Positions 17,177-26,394 of a stretch of 64,000 bases of DNA are shown here, one piece after another. The DNA is taken from positions 1 through 64,000 of the forward strand of contig CABIWB010000003.1 of the NCBI GenBank assembly GCA_902362275.1. The letters are read 5' to 3'. This DNA is from Coriobacteriaceae bacterium. GTDB lineage: Bacteria > Actinomycetota > Coriobacteriia > Coriobacteriales > Coriobacteriaceae. Numbering within the stretch: position 1 is the first letter of the stretch; the number at the start of each line of letters is the position of its first letter. The translations under genes and the position numbers were made by a program. A model generated the notes under the pieces. It made no database searches. It saw nothing but the letters and a program-made list of their open reading frames with translations, and was not told where the DNA came from.

Positions 17177-18394
17177 TTATGATTCAGAAGTCTCAGGCAT
17201 CTCGGCTTTTGCCGCCGCACCAGTCTCGGGCAACATCGCAATAGGCAAAACGCTCGCAAGGAAAAGAATCGATTCGATCGTAAAGTTCAACGTCCAATTG
17301 TCACCAGAAATAGACGAAACAATAACGGGAACAAAATAGGAGCAGAGAAGGCCGACAGTACCGATTATTCCACCAGCGCTACCGGCATATTTCGCGCCAA
17401 TCTCAGGAAGATCAGGAGTCATTGCCTGAATAATGGGGCCAGAAAGAGCGGTCATAAAACCATTGAGGACGAGAGCAACCCACATGACAGTGCCAAGCGG
17501 CAAAAACCAGTTTGCAACCATTACAACGGCGGCAATCACCGTGGTTACAATGAGAAACGGTTTATTCTTACCGAGCTTGAGGACGGCAGCCGGTCCCGCA
17601 AAACAAGCAAAGAAGCTACCAACTGTAATAATTGCTGCCATAGATCCAGCGGTGGCAGTATCAACGCCGCGAACGAGCTCAAGCGCAGACGGCAGAATTG
17701 CGCAATATGCCGTGGTTGAAGCGAGGGTAAGACCATAAGCCAAGGCAATGCACCAAACGCCGCGCGACTTAGCGGCAATCTTAATGTACTTCATAACCGG
17801 CTCGGGCTCGGGCATGGGCTCGCCCTCCGGGACGTTCCTCATAAAGAAGATCCACAGCGCAGCAGTTACAGCTTCGGCAATAGCAGCGACCAGATAAGAC
17901 ACGTCAAGCGTAGGAAAATAAGTGCTGAATGCCTGGGCTATCACGATGGACACACATGAAGCAGCATAGAAAACTCCCACGGCAAGGGAGGTCTGCTGTT
18001 TAAACCAGGAACCCAGCACCTTTGCCAGATTGGCATTGAGCGCCGCAATGCCAAAGCCGATCATAAACATCGAAACGATCTGCACGGTAAAGTCATTAAT
18101 CATGAAATAACGCAGAAAGCCGCCTACAGCAGAAAGCACCATGCCAATTGACACGACAAGCTTAACGCCGTAGCGATCAGCAAGAGATCCTGCAGGAATC
18201 GACAAAAACACAGCGGTGAGCATCGGCATCAACATGAGATTGGTAAGCCCACCGGCATCGATGCCGAGAGTCGTCATCACGACGACACCCCATGCTGAAA
18301 CCTGATATTGCATGAAGTTTGCCATGAAGCAAATGAGACAAACTACGAATAAGATCATCCACCGATAACCCGATAGCTTTTCTTCTTGAGCCAT
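17177..18394 (-). CDS. MFS transporter (first of a paralogous pair)
   Basis: A 405-residue transporter with about 12 membrane segments and the MFS motif GSLADRYGVK between TM2 and TM3. AAGGAG lies before the ATG, 77 bases downstream of the carboxylesterase stop on the same strand, which suggests one operon. Lower G+C and mixed codon use compared with the flanking housekeeping genes hint that the block was acquired. The substrate is not identifiable. Confidence 0.88.
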   Translation of the reverse strand: MAQEEKLSGYRWMILFVVCLICFMANFMQYQVSAWGVVVMTTLGIDAGGLTNLMLMPMLTAVFLSIPAGSLADRYGVKLVVSIGMVLSAVGGFLRYFMINDFTVQIVSMFMIGFGIAALNANLAKVLGSWFKQQTSLAVGVFYAASCVSIVIAQAFSTYFPTLDVSYLVAAIAEAVTAALWIFFMRNVPEGEPMPEPEPVMKYIKIAAKSRGVWCIALAYGLTLASTTAYCAILPSALELVRGVDTATAGSMAAIITVGSFFACFAGPAAVLKLGKNKPFLIVTTVIAAVVMVANWFLPLGTVMWVALVLNGFMTALSGPIIQAMTPDLPEIGAKYAGSAGGIIGTVGLLCSYFVPVIVSSISGDNWTLNFTIESILFLASVLPIAMLPETGAAAKAEMPETSES

Positions 18395-18471
18395 TTCTTT
18401 CTCCTTACGCAGGGATAGTTCAAGCTGAATTCAATGGGGCTAATTAGCCCACTCCATTGCGGCTTCTTTCA

Positions 18472-19962
18472 CTAATCGTTGAGTAGTACCTCGTACATAG
18501 GACGGAACACCGAATCTTCTTTGGCATGCAGCGAATGCACCGGCTTCCACTCGTTTTCGTCAATTACCATATGAATGTGGTTCTCAGCGGTATAGGGGTC
18601 CCATGGTGCCTTGCCCTCAACAAACGGTTTGCCCGTCTTCGCAAAGCTGAACCACGCATCGTTCATTTCATCCGCGAGATGCGCTGGAGGATTGTCACCC
18701 GTAAACATCAGACCACTCGCGGTATCAAGATTCTTGAAAACGAACGGCACCTCGATTGCGTGGCAAGAACCCATTCCCTCGACACGAGATTTATAACGGA
18801 ACAAATAGTTGTACACGGGCTTAAACGCCGACTGCTCTTCAGCCATAAGGTCGGTGCCGACAAAGAAACCGGTTGAGTTCATAAAATTGGTGTAATTCTC
18901 GGCAAAATCGCGCTCAGGCCATGCCTTTCGATATGCTTGCTCCCAGTAATCGATATCAATCTGATCATCAAAATGAATCGGGAATTGGCCGTGCCAGAAT
19001 CCGGGAAGGTCATCGAAATAGAAATGGAAATAAGTAAACTCGTCCTCGGTACATCCAATCATGATATCGATATCCTTGGCTGCGCCCTCCGCCCAGGCCT
19101 TCATCGGCTTCTTGGGAAGAAAAGACCCGTCGCAAACCGGCGAGAAAATTAGCGACACTTCGTAGGTATGACGATCGCACCACACCTGCATGCCCTCAAT
19201 GAGCTCGTCTGCCGACTTCGCTAAGAGCTCTTGGGCGGTTTTGCATCCCATGATTTCGGCGAACTCCCGAGCAAAGTACTCGCCGCGCTCGCGGGTCTTA
19301 TAAAGCTGGATAGGGCCGGACTCCAAAATCGCACGTTGGAAATACTTATTTGCCTCTGGCAATATGGAAAGAAGAGCCTGGCTGGAAGAGCCTGCCGACT
19401 CACCGAAAAGCGTGACACAATTGGGGTCACCGCCGAAGGCCGAAATATTCTCATGCACCCACTCGAGCGCACGGATTTGATCAAGAATGGCAAGATAGCC
19501 GGCGTCTTTGTAGTCCTCTCCGCCCGGCAGGCAATCGAGCAGCAGCGACCCAAACAAGTTCAGACGGTAGTTAATCGAAACAATAACGACATCCTTCGCT
19601 GCCGCAAAATTGGAGCCGTTATATAGCGGGTCGGCAGATCCACCTGAGAAGTAGGCACCACCATGGATATATACCATGACAGGAAGGTTCTTGCGTGCGT
19701 GTCCCCTGACCCACACGTTAAGGCTCAGGCAATCCTCCCCTTGCTCATGAAGCGAAGCGAGTTCAACTTCATCGATAAATTGCCTGGCAGAATGCCCGAA
19801 TTCCACGCATTCAATTTCCTCATCGGAATCATCAAGGCGCTCAGGGGCACGCCAACGAAGATCACCTACCGGCTGCTTTGCATAGGGAATGCCCAAAAAA
19901 GCTTCAACCCCGTTTTCGAGCGTCTTGCCCGAAACTATACCCGTCCTAGTCTTGACCTTCAT
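18472..19962 (-). CDS. Type B carboxylesterase (alpha/beta hydrolase)
   Basis: A 496-residue carboxylesterase family enzyme (PnbA-like) that hydrolyses carboxylic esters. The nucleophile is Ser189 in FGESAGSSS, the oxyanion loop is MVYIHGGAYFSGG, and EDCLSLNVW is the family signature. Acidic (CTEDEFTYF) and histidine (GSCHAIEVPF) triad candidates follow in the right order. No signal peptide is seen, so it should act on imported substrates. GGAAGGA lies before the ATG. It is the first gene after a MerR-type promoter and is followed by the two MFS genes, suggesting uptake followed by hydrolysis, or export of the product. Confidence 0.9.
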   Translation of the reverse strand: MKVKTRTGIVSGKTLENGVEAFLGIPYAKQPVGDLRWRAPERLDDSDEEIECVEFGHSARQFIDEVELASLHEQGEDCLSLNVWVRGHARKNLPVMVYIHGGAYFSGGSADPLYNGSNFAAAKDVVIVSINYRLNLFGSLLLDCLPGGEDYKDAGYLAILDQIRALEWVHENISAFGGDPNCVTLFGESAGSSSQALLSILPEANKYFQRAILESGPIQLYKTRERGEYFAREFAEIMGCKTAQELLAKSADELIEGMQVWCDRHTYEVSLIFSPVCDGSFLPKKPMKAWAEGAAKDIDIMIGCTEDEFTYFHFYFDDLPGFWHGQFPIHFDDQIDIDYWEQAYRKAWPERDFAENYTNFMNSTGFFVGTDLMAEEQSAFKPVYNYLFRYKSRVEGMGSCHAIEVPFVFKNLDTASGLMFTGDNPPAHLADEMNDAWFSFAKTGKPFVEGKAPWDPYTAENHIHMVIDENEWKPVHSLHAKEDSVFRPMYEVLLND

Positions 19963-20026
19963 TGCTTGTCCTTCCTCACAATTAAGATGCTAGATCGATA
20001 TGATTTAAGCTAGCTGGCTTGAAACC

Positions 20027-20057
20027 ATCTTAGAATTTGGAGAAAGTCAAAGGTCAA
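20027..20057 (-). promoter_or_regulatory. MerR-type promoter of the esterase/MFS operon
   Basis: On the minus strand TTGACC (20052-20057) and TAAGAT (20027-20032) are separated by 19 bases, the overlong spacer typical of MerR-activated promoters. The spacer includes a TTTG-N8-CAAA dyad that could be the operator. It lies between the divergent MerR gene and the esterase. Confidence 0.55.
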
Positions 20058-20207
20058 CGACGTGTTTCGATGGAATACCAGCTGGATACCAAGCGCTTAA
20101 GACCGTTCACCTCGTCAAAACGACCGCTTGCCCGACAATGACGGAGTAACAAACATTAGAATAGCTCCAAGGTTTTGAGTGGCCCTAGGGCAGTCGGAAG
20201 GTGTGAC

Positions 20208-20990
20208 ATGGAACGCGAGTTTTCCCTTAATATCAAGCAGACGGCCGGCCTCTACGGCGTAAGCGCAGACACTCTTCGCTATTACGAGGCAATTGGTTTA
20301 GTTGCCCCAAAGCGCGGGGCGAATGCCTACCGTGAATACAGGAAGGACGATTTCGGCAGACTCAACATCATCATGTCAATGCTCAATATGAACTACACGC
20401 TTAGCGAAATCAGATCTTTCCTAGATAACCATTCACTCGAAACGAGCTTTGAACTGTTCAGCAACGAACTTGATAGCATCGACGCAGCCATAGCAAAACT
20501 ATCGCAACGGCGCCGAAAGATCGAGCATTGCATGCAGAACATATCCATGTCGTTAAGAGCACGCGAGGAAAAACAGTCGAGGGTGGTTCATAAGGGACCC
20601 CGAGGATATGTCATCGTAAGCGAGGATGAGCTAAGCGGCGACATAATTCCCTACGCCACCATTAAGCGCATGAAAGAACTCGGGATGGAAATCGATTCGA
20701 TACACACGGTTCCATGCTTCATCCTTGACCCATCGCGCAGAAGCGCCGACGGTTGCCTGGTAGCAGAGAAGACGCTGCTTTCACTCGGATCAATCGACAA
20801 TAAAGGGTGCGAGATTTTCCCAGAAGGCGACTATCTTTGCAGGACAACCACCGGACCTGCAGAAATAACGCCGACAATATGGAGGGAAATGAATGAATTC
20901 ATGGACCAGAATCATCTCATTGCCGCAGGGCCTCTTTTAGAATTCTGGTATGTAAGCGAATACATATCTGACAATCAAGATGAGTATTAA
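20208..20990 (+). CDS. MerR family transcriptional regulator with effector-binding domain
   Basis: A 260-residue regulator. The N-terminal winged helix reads SLNIKQTAGLYGVSADTLRYYEAIGLVAPKR in outline (about residues 5-35), followed by the MerR wing and the dimerisation coiled coil (about 80-120). A C-terminal domain of about 130 residues resembles BmrR/GyrI-like small-molecule sensors. GGAAGG precedes the ATG at 20208. Divergent transcription from the esterase/MFS genes and the 19-base-spacer promoter make it their probable activator. Confidence 0.85.
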   Translation: MEREFSLNIKQTAGLYGVSADTLRYYEAIGLVAPKRGANAYREYRKDDFGRLNIIMSMLNMNYTLSEIRSFLDNHSLETSFELFSNELDSIDAAIAKLSQRRRKIEHCMQNISMSLRAREEKQSRVVHKGPRGYVIVSEDELSGDIIPYATIKRMKELGMEIDSIHTVPCFILDPSRRSADGCLVAEKTLLSLGSIDNKGCEIFPEGDYLCRTTTGPAEITPTIWREMNEFMDQNHLIAAGPLLEFWYVSEYISDNQDEY

Positions 20991-21233
20991 CACACGCTTG
21001 AAATAATGGTGAACCCAGTGAAATCGAGCAGCGATAGCGTCTCGACCCATCTTTAGCGCGCTGAAAGGCACGCCACATTCACCCCTAATGGCCAGCCACC
21101 TGGGTAGTCTTTTTGGGACGGGGCTTTTTTGACTACTTTCTCGCAAACGCAAGTGCTCGGCGAGGCAGCCGACAAGAGGTAGTCAAAAAAGCCCCGTCCC
21201 AAAAAGACTACCCCAAAGTGGGCTGCGGGATGG
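20991..21233. other. Convergent gap between merR and xseB
   Basis: Contains no gene; its main content is the long perfect inverted repeat listed separately. Confidence 0.6.
21103..21212. repeat. Perfect 34-base inverted repeat, bidirectional terminator
   Basis: Arms 21103-21136 and 21179-21212 are exact complements (GGTAGTCTTTTTGGGACGGG onward) around a 42-base loop. T-tracts occur inside the arms on both strands. The position between convergent genes suits a bidirectional terminator, though arms this long and perfect are unusual for one. Confidence 0.9.
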
Positions 21234-21500
21234 TTAGAACGAGAGGTTGTCGTCGGTGTTGGCGGCTTCGCCGTCGGCGAGCACGTCGTTGCCGTCGACG
21301 TCCTTAAGAAGCACCGAGACCTTCTGCTCGGCATCGGACAGGCGGGTGCGCAGACTCTTGAGAAGCTCGACGCCGCGGGTATAGCTCTCGAGCGACTCCT
21401 CGAGCTCCATATCGCCCGACTCCAAGCTGCGAATGATGAGCTCCAGCTCCTGCGAGGCCTGCTTGTACGTAAGCTGCTCGACCGGGGTCTTCTCTGCCAT
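21234..21500 (-). CDS. xseB: Exodeoxyribonuclease VII small subunit
   Basis: An 88-residue helical subunit of ExoVII, the single-strand exonuclease. LTYKQASQELELIIRSLESGDMELEESL is the family signature (residues about 10-38). The acidic tail is longer than usual. It follows xseA on the minus strand with a 42-base gap. Confidence 0.93.
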   Translation of the reverse strand: MAEKTPVEQLTYKQASQELELIIRSLESGDMELEESLESYTRGVELLKSLRTRLSDAEQKVSVLLKDVDGNDVLADGEAANTDDNLSF

Positions 21501-21542
21501 ATCTGTTTCCTTTCCTAAAGGTTTATCGCTATGAAACGCGGC

Positions 21543-22994
21543 CTACTCGACCGTATCGACCGTTGCCGCCACGTTGCCGTCTGCCATGCGCACGCGGATG
21601 GCGTCGCCGGGCTTAAAGGTCTTGACGCTCGTAGCCACACCATCATCGCTGTACGTGATGGAATAGCCACGGGCAAGCACTTTGAGCGGCGACAGAGCAT
21701 CGAGCGACGCGGCAGCTCGGCCCAGGTCGGACACTGGCTTGTTGAGCATCGTGCGCCCCTGATGCTCCAGGCGAGAGCTCGCGAGCGTGAGCGCATGGCG
21801 TTTGCCATCGAGCCCCGAGGTGCTTGCAACCAGGCGCTCGGGCAGGCGCTCAAAGTTGGAGCGGAATGTCCCGACCGAGCGTACTATGGCGCCCGACAGG
21901 CGATCGGCAGTCAGCGCAAGCTCTGACTCGCGACGCTCAACCATAAACGTTGGGTCGTTGAGGCACGGGCGGCACGCAGCCGCATCGAGCGCATCGCCCA
22001 AGCGAGCCGTATGGGTATTCCAGGCACGGCGACCGCGCTGATCGAGCATCTCCAGGTCGACCTGGGCCGACCCAATCATCGATGCCATCGCGGCACCCAG
22101 ACGCTGATAGCGCGCCTCGAGCACATCGGCCAACTCCGTCATAGCCGGCGCCACCGATTCGGCCGCCGCCGTAGGCGTAGAGGCGCGACGGTCGCTCACC
22201 ATGTCGCAAATCGAGGTATCGGGCTCATGGCCAATGCCGGTCACCACGGGCACGGGACAAGCCGCCACCGCGCGGGCAAGCTCCTCGTCATTAAAGGTCA
22301 TGAGGTCCTCAAAGGAGCCGCCGCCGCGCACCAACAAAATACAGTCGGGCGCCGGCGTAATGGAAGCGGCGCGGCGCAGGCCCTCAATGAGCTCTGTCGG
22401 CGCACCCTCGCCTTGTACCTTGGCACCCACGCAGACGAGCTCGACGAGCGGGTTGCGACGACGCAATGTGCGCTTGACGTCGTCGATTACGGCACCCGAA
22501 AGCGAGGTGACGACCGCCACGCGAGAGCAGAACACCGGGATGCGGCGCTTGCGCGCTTCGTCCATCAGACCCTCACGGCGTAGCTTTTCGGCCAGTTGCG
22601 CCACTTGTTGACGCAGCAGACCCTCCCCCGCCAGCGAAAACGAGCGAGCGACAAAGCTCATGCGGCCCGTAGCCTTATAGAGATTGAAGCTGCCCTTAAA
22701 GCTCACCTGCATACCGTCGCGCAGATCGAACGTGCGCTTGAGATAGGCACCCTTCCAAATGATGCAGTCAACGGCGGCCGAATCGTCCTTGATCTGGAAA
22801 TAGCAGTGGCCGCTTCGGGCGTTAGGACCACGAAAACCCGTGACCTCGCCCAAGACGCTCAGCTGCGGAATGGCATCGAGCGCACCGGCGGCGATCTCCA
22901 CCGCCTGGCTCACGCTGAGCTCCTTGCGCTCTTGCTCGTCCGAACCGTCGAACTCGGCGGAAACGGCATTACCGGTTAGGTTCCAGCCTGCCAC
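21543..22994 (-). CDS. xseA: Exodeoxyribonuclease VII large subunit
   Basis: A 483-residue catalytic subunit of ExoVII. An N-terminal OB fold (LSVSQAVE to about residue 130) is followed by the catalytic core with VVTSLSGAVIDD, LVRGGGSFEDL and TGIGHEPDTSICD. A helical region and the C-terminal LARGYSITY motif complete the family layout. Translation starts at a GTG (22994) with AAAGGAGG upstream. It forms a two-gene unit with xseB. Confidence 0.95.
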   Translation of the reverse strand: MAGWNLTGNAVSAEFDGSDEQERKELSVSQAVEIAAGALDAIPQLSVLGEVTGFRGPNARSGHCYFQIKDDSAAVDCIIWKGAYLKRTFDLRDGMQVSFKGSFNLYKATGRMSFVARSFSLAGEGLLRQQVAQLAEKLRREGLMDEARKRRIPVFCSRVAVVTSLSGAVIDDVKRTLRRRNPLVELVCVGAKVQGEGAPTELIEGLRRAASITPAPDCILLVRGGGSFEDLMTFNDEELARAVAACPVPVVTGIGHEPDTSICDMVSDRRASTPTAAAESVAPAMTELADVLEARYQRLGAAMASMIGSAQVDLEMLDQRGRRAWNTHTARLGDALDAAACRPCLNDPTFMVERRESELALTADRLSGAIVRSVGTFRSNFERLPERLVASTSGLDGKRHALTLASSRLEHQGRTMLNKPVSDLGRAAASLDALSPLKVLARGYSITYSDDGVATSVKTFKPGDAIRVRMADGNVAATVDTVE

Positions 22995-23063
22995 GCAGCC
23001 TCCTTTCGTTATCGAGCACAGAGGCTCCGGCCCCGTGCGAAATTAAGTCCAACACATAGTACA

Positions 23064-23093
23064 GCGCCGCGAGGACACAAATCCCCGCGGCGC
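23064..23093 (-). terminator. Hairpin after the zinc peptidase gene
   Basis: GCGCCGCG/CGCGGCGC stem 17 bases past the stop codon at 23110 on the minus strand; no T-run, so termination is uncertain. Confidence 0.5.
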
Positions 23094-23109
23094 CTGCCTG
23101 TCCCATTTG

Positions 23110-23814
23110 TTATCGGTTGGAGTTTCTGTTGTAGCGAGCCATAAGGTAGAGCAACTGAATGATCGAAGTGAGCGCTGCAGCCACATAGGTAAGAGCGGCT
23201 GCCGTCAGTACCTTCTTGGCGCCGTTGACCTGCTTGGAGCTCATGCCCGACTGCTCGATGTACGCCACAGCACGTCGGCTGGCGTCAATCTCGACAGGCA
23301 ACGTAACGAGTTGGAACAGCACACTAAACGAGAAGAAGATCAACGCGAGGGTCGTGAGCCCGGCAATGTTCATAAACAGGCCCAAGAGTAACACGATGGT
23401 CCAGGTGTTCTGGGTAAAGTTGACGACCGGCACGAGGGCGGTACGCACTTTCATCATGGCATAGCCGCTTTGACGCTGGGCGGCATGGCCCGCCTCGTGG
23501 CAGGCGACGGCAACGCTTGCGACCGAACCGCCCGAACGGTTGGCATCCGACAGATACAGGTTGTTGTCCTGCGGGTTGTAATGGTCGGTGAGCTCGCCAG
23601 CGACACCCTTGATACCCACGGCGCTACAACCGTTGGCATCGAGCATGCGGCGAGCGACTGTGGCACCCGTATCGCCGTCCGAGCGAACCTTGGACCAGGT
23701 TTTGTACGTCGAGTTGATATAGTTCTGTGCGGCAAGGCCAAGCACCGTGCAGACAAGAACAACCAGCAGGTACAGCGGGTCGATGCCAAAGCCGTATCCA
23801 TAGTAATAAGTCAT
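23110..23814 (-). CDS. Membrane zinc metallopeptidase (YugP family)
   Basis: A 234-residue protein with a hydrophobic segment at about 13-32, the metal site HEAGH at 106-110 (ACHEAGHAAQ) and two or three further membrane segments (about 135-175 and 205-225). This layout is that of the YugP-type peptidases (Zn_peptidase_2). Substrates are unknown in most bacteria. GGAGGAA precedes the ATG. Confidence 0.88.
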   Translation of the reverse strand: MTYYYGYGFGIDPLYLLVVLVCTVLGLAAQNYINSTYKTWSKVRSDGDTGATVARRMLDANGCSAVGIKGVAGELTDHYNPQDNNLYLSDANRSGGSVASVAVACHEAGHAAQRQSGYAMMKVRTALVPVVNFTQNTWTIVLLLGLFMNIAGLTTLALIFFSFSVLFQLVTLPVEIDASRRAVAYIEQSGMSSKQVNGAKKVLTAAALTYVAAALTSIIQLLYLMARYNRNSNR

Positions 23815-23878
23815 GCGAATTCCTCCGAGTCGAGTTACACGTTGGAGGCATTTTACCCACTCAACCGGCTAGGCTTCC

Positions 23879-25012
23879 CTACAGGAGCTCGATTTTGCCG
23901 TCCTTCACCGTCAACCCCATATTGCCGGAAAGCAGATCGTCCAGGCGCGAGCCCACAAGCTCAAAGCGCCAACCTTCGCGCAGGCGGCTCTGCTCGGGAT
24001 GCTCAATGTAGTCGGCCAGGTCATCGCGCGAGGCAATGACCGAGGTCGCAACGCCTGAGCGCTCGGCAACCAGGCGGATAAGCGCATACATAAGGTCAGT
24101 CACGCTCTCCAGCTCCGGCGAAATCTGACGATGTCCGCGCACCAAGAGCGGCAGGCGATCGTGCGGACAGCTCGCACCGCGCTTGATGGCCATGAGCGCA
24201 CCGTCCACGTCGCGCTCCCCCAATTGATCGGTACCGCGAATGCTACGGAACTCCTCAACGCGCACGGGATTGCGCTTAACGAGCGCTAGCAGCGTATCGT
24301 CGGACATGACCCACTTGCGCGGGATGTTGCGGCGCTCGGCGCGGTCCTCGCGCCAAGCGGCAAGCTCACGCGCGATGCCCAACTGGTGGCGGCTACAGGA
24401 GTTGATGCGCTTGACCTTGCGGAATGCCTCGTGACGATCGGCGCGGTAGTGCGACTCGTCGGCCAGCGGGCGCAGCTCGTCGAGCACCCAGTCCACCCGG
24501 CCCAGCTCGCGCAGGCGACTCATCATCTCGGTATAGGCGACGATCAGGTACTTGACGTCATCGATCGCATACTCAATCTGCTTATCGGTCAGCGGGCGGC
24601 GCGACCAGTCGGTCAGTGACTCGGTCTTGGGCAGCGATACGCCGCAGAACGTCTGAACAAGCGCGCCATACGAAATCTGCTGGCGCTCGCCCAAAAAGGC
24701 GGCGGCGACCTGCGTATCGAAAATCGGTCGTGGCAGCACGCCCACGGTATGGAGCATGACCTCCATATCCTGCGAGCACGCGTGGAAGACCTTGGTCACG
24801 CTCTCGTCGGCCATAAGCTCGGCCAGCGGCGATAGGTCGTCGATTACCAGGGGATCGACCGCGACGCTCTCAGCAGGGGTGGCAATCTGAACCAAACATA
24901 GACGCGGATGGAACGTGCGCTCGCGCAAAAACTCGGTATCGACGGCAATCGCGTCGAACTCACGGGCGCGCTGGCAAAAGTCGAGTAGAGCCTGATGTGT
25001 GGAAATGTACAT
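23879..25012 (-). CDS. rnd: Ribonuclease D
   Basis: A 3'-5' exoribonuclease of the DEDD superfamily involved in tRNA 3' maturation. Exo motif I is AVDTEFLRE near residue 22, followed by the KVFHACSQDMEVM and DVKYLIVAYTEM blocks. An HRDC domain occupies roughly residues 195-275, and the C-terminal part is similar to the second HRDC-like domain of E. coli RNase D. The ATG at 25012 gives a normal N-terminus; a GTG at 25048 would add 12 residues. It is divergent from the lipid kinase gene. Confidence 0.9.
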   Translation of the reverse strand: MYISTHQALLDFCQRAREFDAIAVDTEFLRERTFHPRLCLVQIATPAESVAVDPLVIDDLSPLAELMADESVTKVFHACSQDMEVMLHTVGVLPRPIFDTQVAAAFLGERQQISYGALVQTFCGVSLPKTESLTDWSRRPLTDKQIEYAIDDVKYLIVAYTEMMSRLRELGRVDWVLDELRPLADESHYRADRHEAFRKVKRINSCSRHQLGIARELAAWREDRAERRNIPRKWVMSDDTLLALVKRNPVRVEEFRSIRGTDQLGERDVDGALMAIKRGASCPHDRLPLLVRGHRQISPELESVTDLMYALIRLVAERSGVATSVIASRDDLADYIEHPEQSRLREGWRFELVGSRLDDLLSGNMGLTVKDGKIELL

Positions 25013-25110
25013 ATCAACCCATCGAATAAGGTTAGGCCCGAAAAACACGGGTAGGATATCGGCATTGCCTTACAACTATACTCGGTTAGTCACAGAACGG
25101 GAACGTAAGT

Positions 25111-26028
25111 ATGCGCTGCCTTATCATCCACAACCCGGCATCGGGCCCCAGCTCAGATGAAATCTACGCATTCACGCACGCCCTCGCGCAGGGCGGCGAC
25201 GAGGTCGTGATGCGTTTTATCGGCGATGGCATGGAGCCCGAGGACGCCGTGGCAGACGTGCGCGAGTTTGACCGCGTGGTCGTTTCGGGCGGCGACGGCA
25301 CCGTCTCCAACGTGCTCGATCAGATGCGCGGATGCGGTGTCCCCACGCTCGTCTTCCCCTCTGGCACAGCCTGCCTGTTCTTCAACAACATCGGCAATGC
25401 CCCCGAGGCAGCGGCGCTCGCCAAGGCCTGCCGCGCCGGTCGCACGGTCAAAGTGGACATGGGCGAGCTCTTTTGGCTCGACGAGGACGGCAACGAGAAG
25501 CGCCACGGCTTTATCATCATCGCCGGCTCGGGCTTCGACGCCGAAATCATGATGAAGGCCGCTCCCACCAAAAACGACATCGGCGAGATCGCCTACTTCC
25601 TCTCTGCGCTCGCCACGCCCAACCCCACGGTGGCGCACTTTACGATTGAGCACGACGGCATTGTCGAGGAGCTCGACGGCATCTGCTGCATGGCCGGCAA
25701 TACCTCGGTCATCCAAAACGACATCAACCTGTTCCCCGACTGCCGCATGAACGATGGCATGGTCGACATTGCGGTCATCGAACCCGTGCGCACCGTGCAG
25801 CTGTTGCCTACTGTGATCACCGCTGCGCTTGACCCCGCCGGTAAGGTACTCGGGCGCCCGCAGTTCAAGATCATCCAGACCAAGGAAGCCAAGATTACCT
25901 GCACCCCGTCGCTGGGCATGCAGTTCGATGGCGAGATTATCTCCAGCAATTCGGGCGTCTTTGGAGCCCGCGCGCTTCCGCAATGCCTCGACCTCATCGT
26001 CGACGAATTCTCACCGCTTGGTAAATAG
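25111..26028 (+). CDS. Diacylglycerol kinase family lipid kinase
   Basis: A 305-residue DagK/YegS-like ATP-dependent lipid kinase. CLIIHNPASG at the N-terminus and the nucleotide-binding VVSGGDGTVSNVLDQM motif near residue 60 define the family. GSGFDAEIM and the C-terminal QFDGEI block are also present. A role in phospholipid turnover or lipoteichoic acid-linked diacylglycerol recycling is inferred. It is followed nine bases later by a tiny membrane-protein gene. Confidence 0.9.
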   Translation: MRCLIIHNPASGPSSDEIYAFTHALAQGGDEVVMRFIGDGMEPEDAVADVREFDRVVVSGGDGTVSNVLDQMRGCGVPTLVFPSGTACLFFNNIGNAPEAAALAKACRAGRTVKVDMGELFWLDEDGNEKRHGFIIIAGSGFDAEIMMKAAPTKNDIGEIAYFLSALATPNPTVAHFTIEHDGIVEELDGICCMAGNTSVIQNDINLFPDCRMNDGMVDIAVIEPVRTVQLLPTVITAALDPAGKVLGRPQFKIIQTKEAKITCTPSLGMQFDGEIISSNSGVFGARALPQCLDLIVDEFSPLGK

Positions 26029-26037
26029 GAGGACCCC

Positions 26038-26130
26038 ATGAACGACAATCCCCTGATCGGCTTTATCATCATCGTTTTGGCCATGCTCGTCGGCTATGCG
26101 ATCAACGTGATCCACCGCCGGAAGAAGTAA
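26038..26130 (+). CDS. Small single-span membrane protein (30 residues)
   Basis: A strong AGGAGG six bases before the ATG, nine bases after the lipid kinase stop. The peptide has one hydrophobic segment, IGFIIIVLAMLVGYAIN, followed by a basic end (VIHRRKK), so a single-pass protein with the C-terminus inside is expected. An intrinsic terminator follows. The placement suggests it works with the lipid kinase, but no family is recognised. Confidence 0.6.
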   Translation: MNDNPLIGFIIIVLAMLVGYAINVIHRRKK

Positions 26131-26165
26131 TTCCACATTGGTATGATATTCATCCAATTATCGTC

Positions 26166-26207
26166 TCCCCTGCTGTTTATGCATTTGCCAAACAGCGGGG
26201 GATTTTT
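26166..26207 (+). terminator. Terminator after the lipid kinase operon
   Basis: TCCCCTGCTGTTT pairs with AAACAGCGGGGGA and is followed by TTTTT, 36 bases after the small ORF. Confidence 0.88.
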
Positions 26208-26263
26208 CATTTCGGTATTTCCAGACGCTTTATCCAGATACAGTAATTGCAGGGCGTCTTTAT

Positions 26264-26291
26264 TTGGCTAAAGCTACAGACTGAGTATAAT
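26264..26291 (+). promoter_or_regulatory. Probable promoter of the C69 dipeptidase gene
   Basis: TTGGCT and TATAAT separated by 16 bases in an A+T-rich stretch about 145 bases upstream of the gene. The TCTTTATT(T)GGCT(A/G)AAGC word around the -35 is repeated at 26381-26397. Confidence 0.5.
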
Positions 26292-26394
26292 TAACCGCTC
26301 ATCGTATATTTCATTACGCTTATCGAGTAAGTATTTTTCATAGATGAATATTGTTTCCGATTCGTTACGCTAAGGGAGTGTCTTTATTGGCTGA

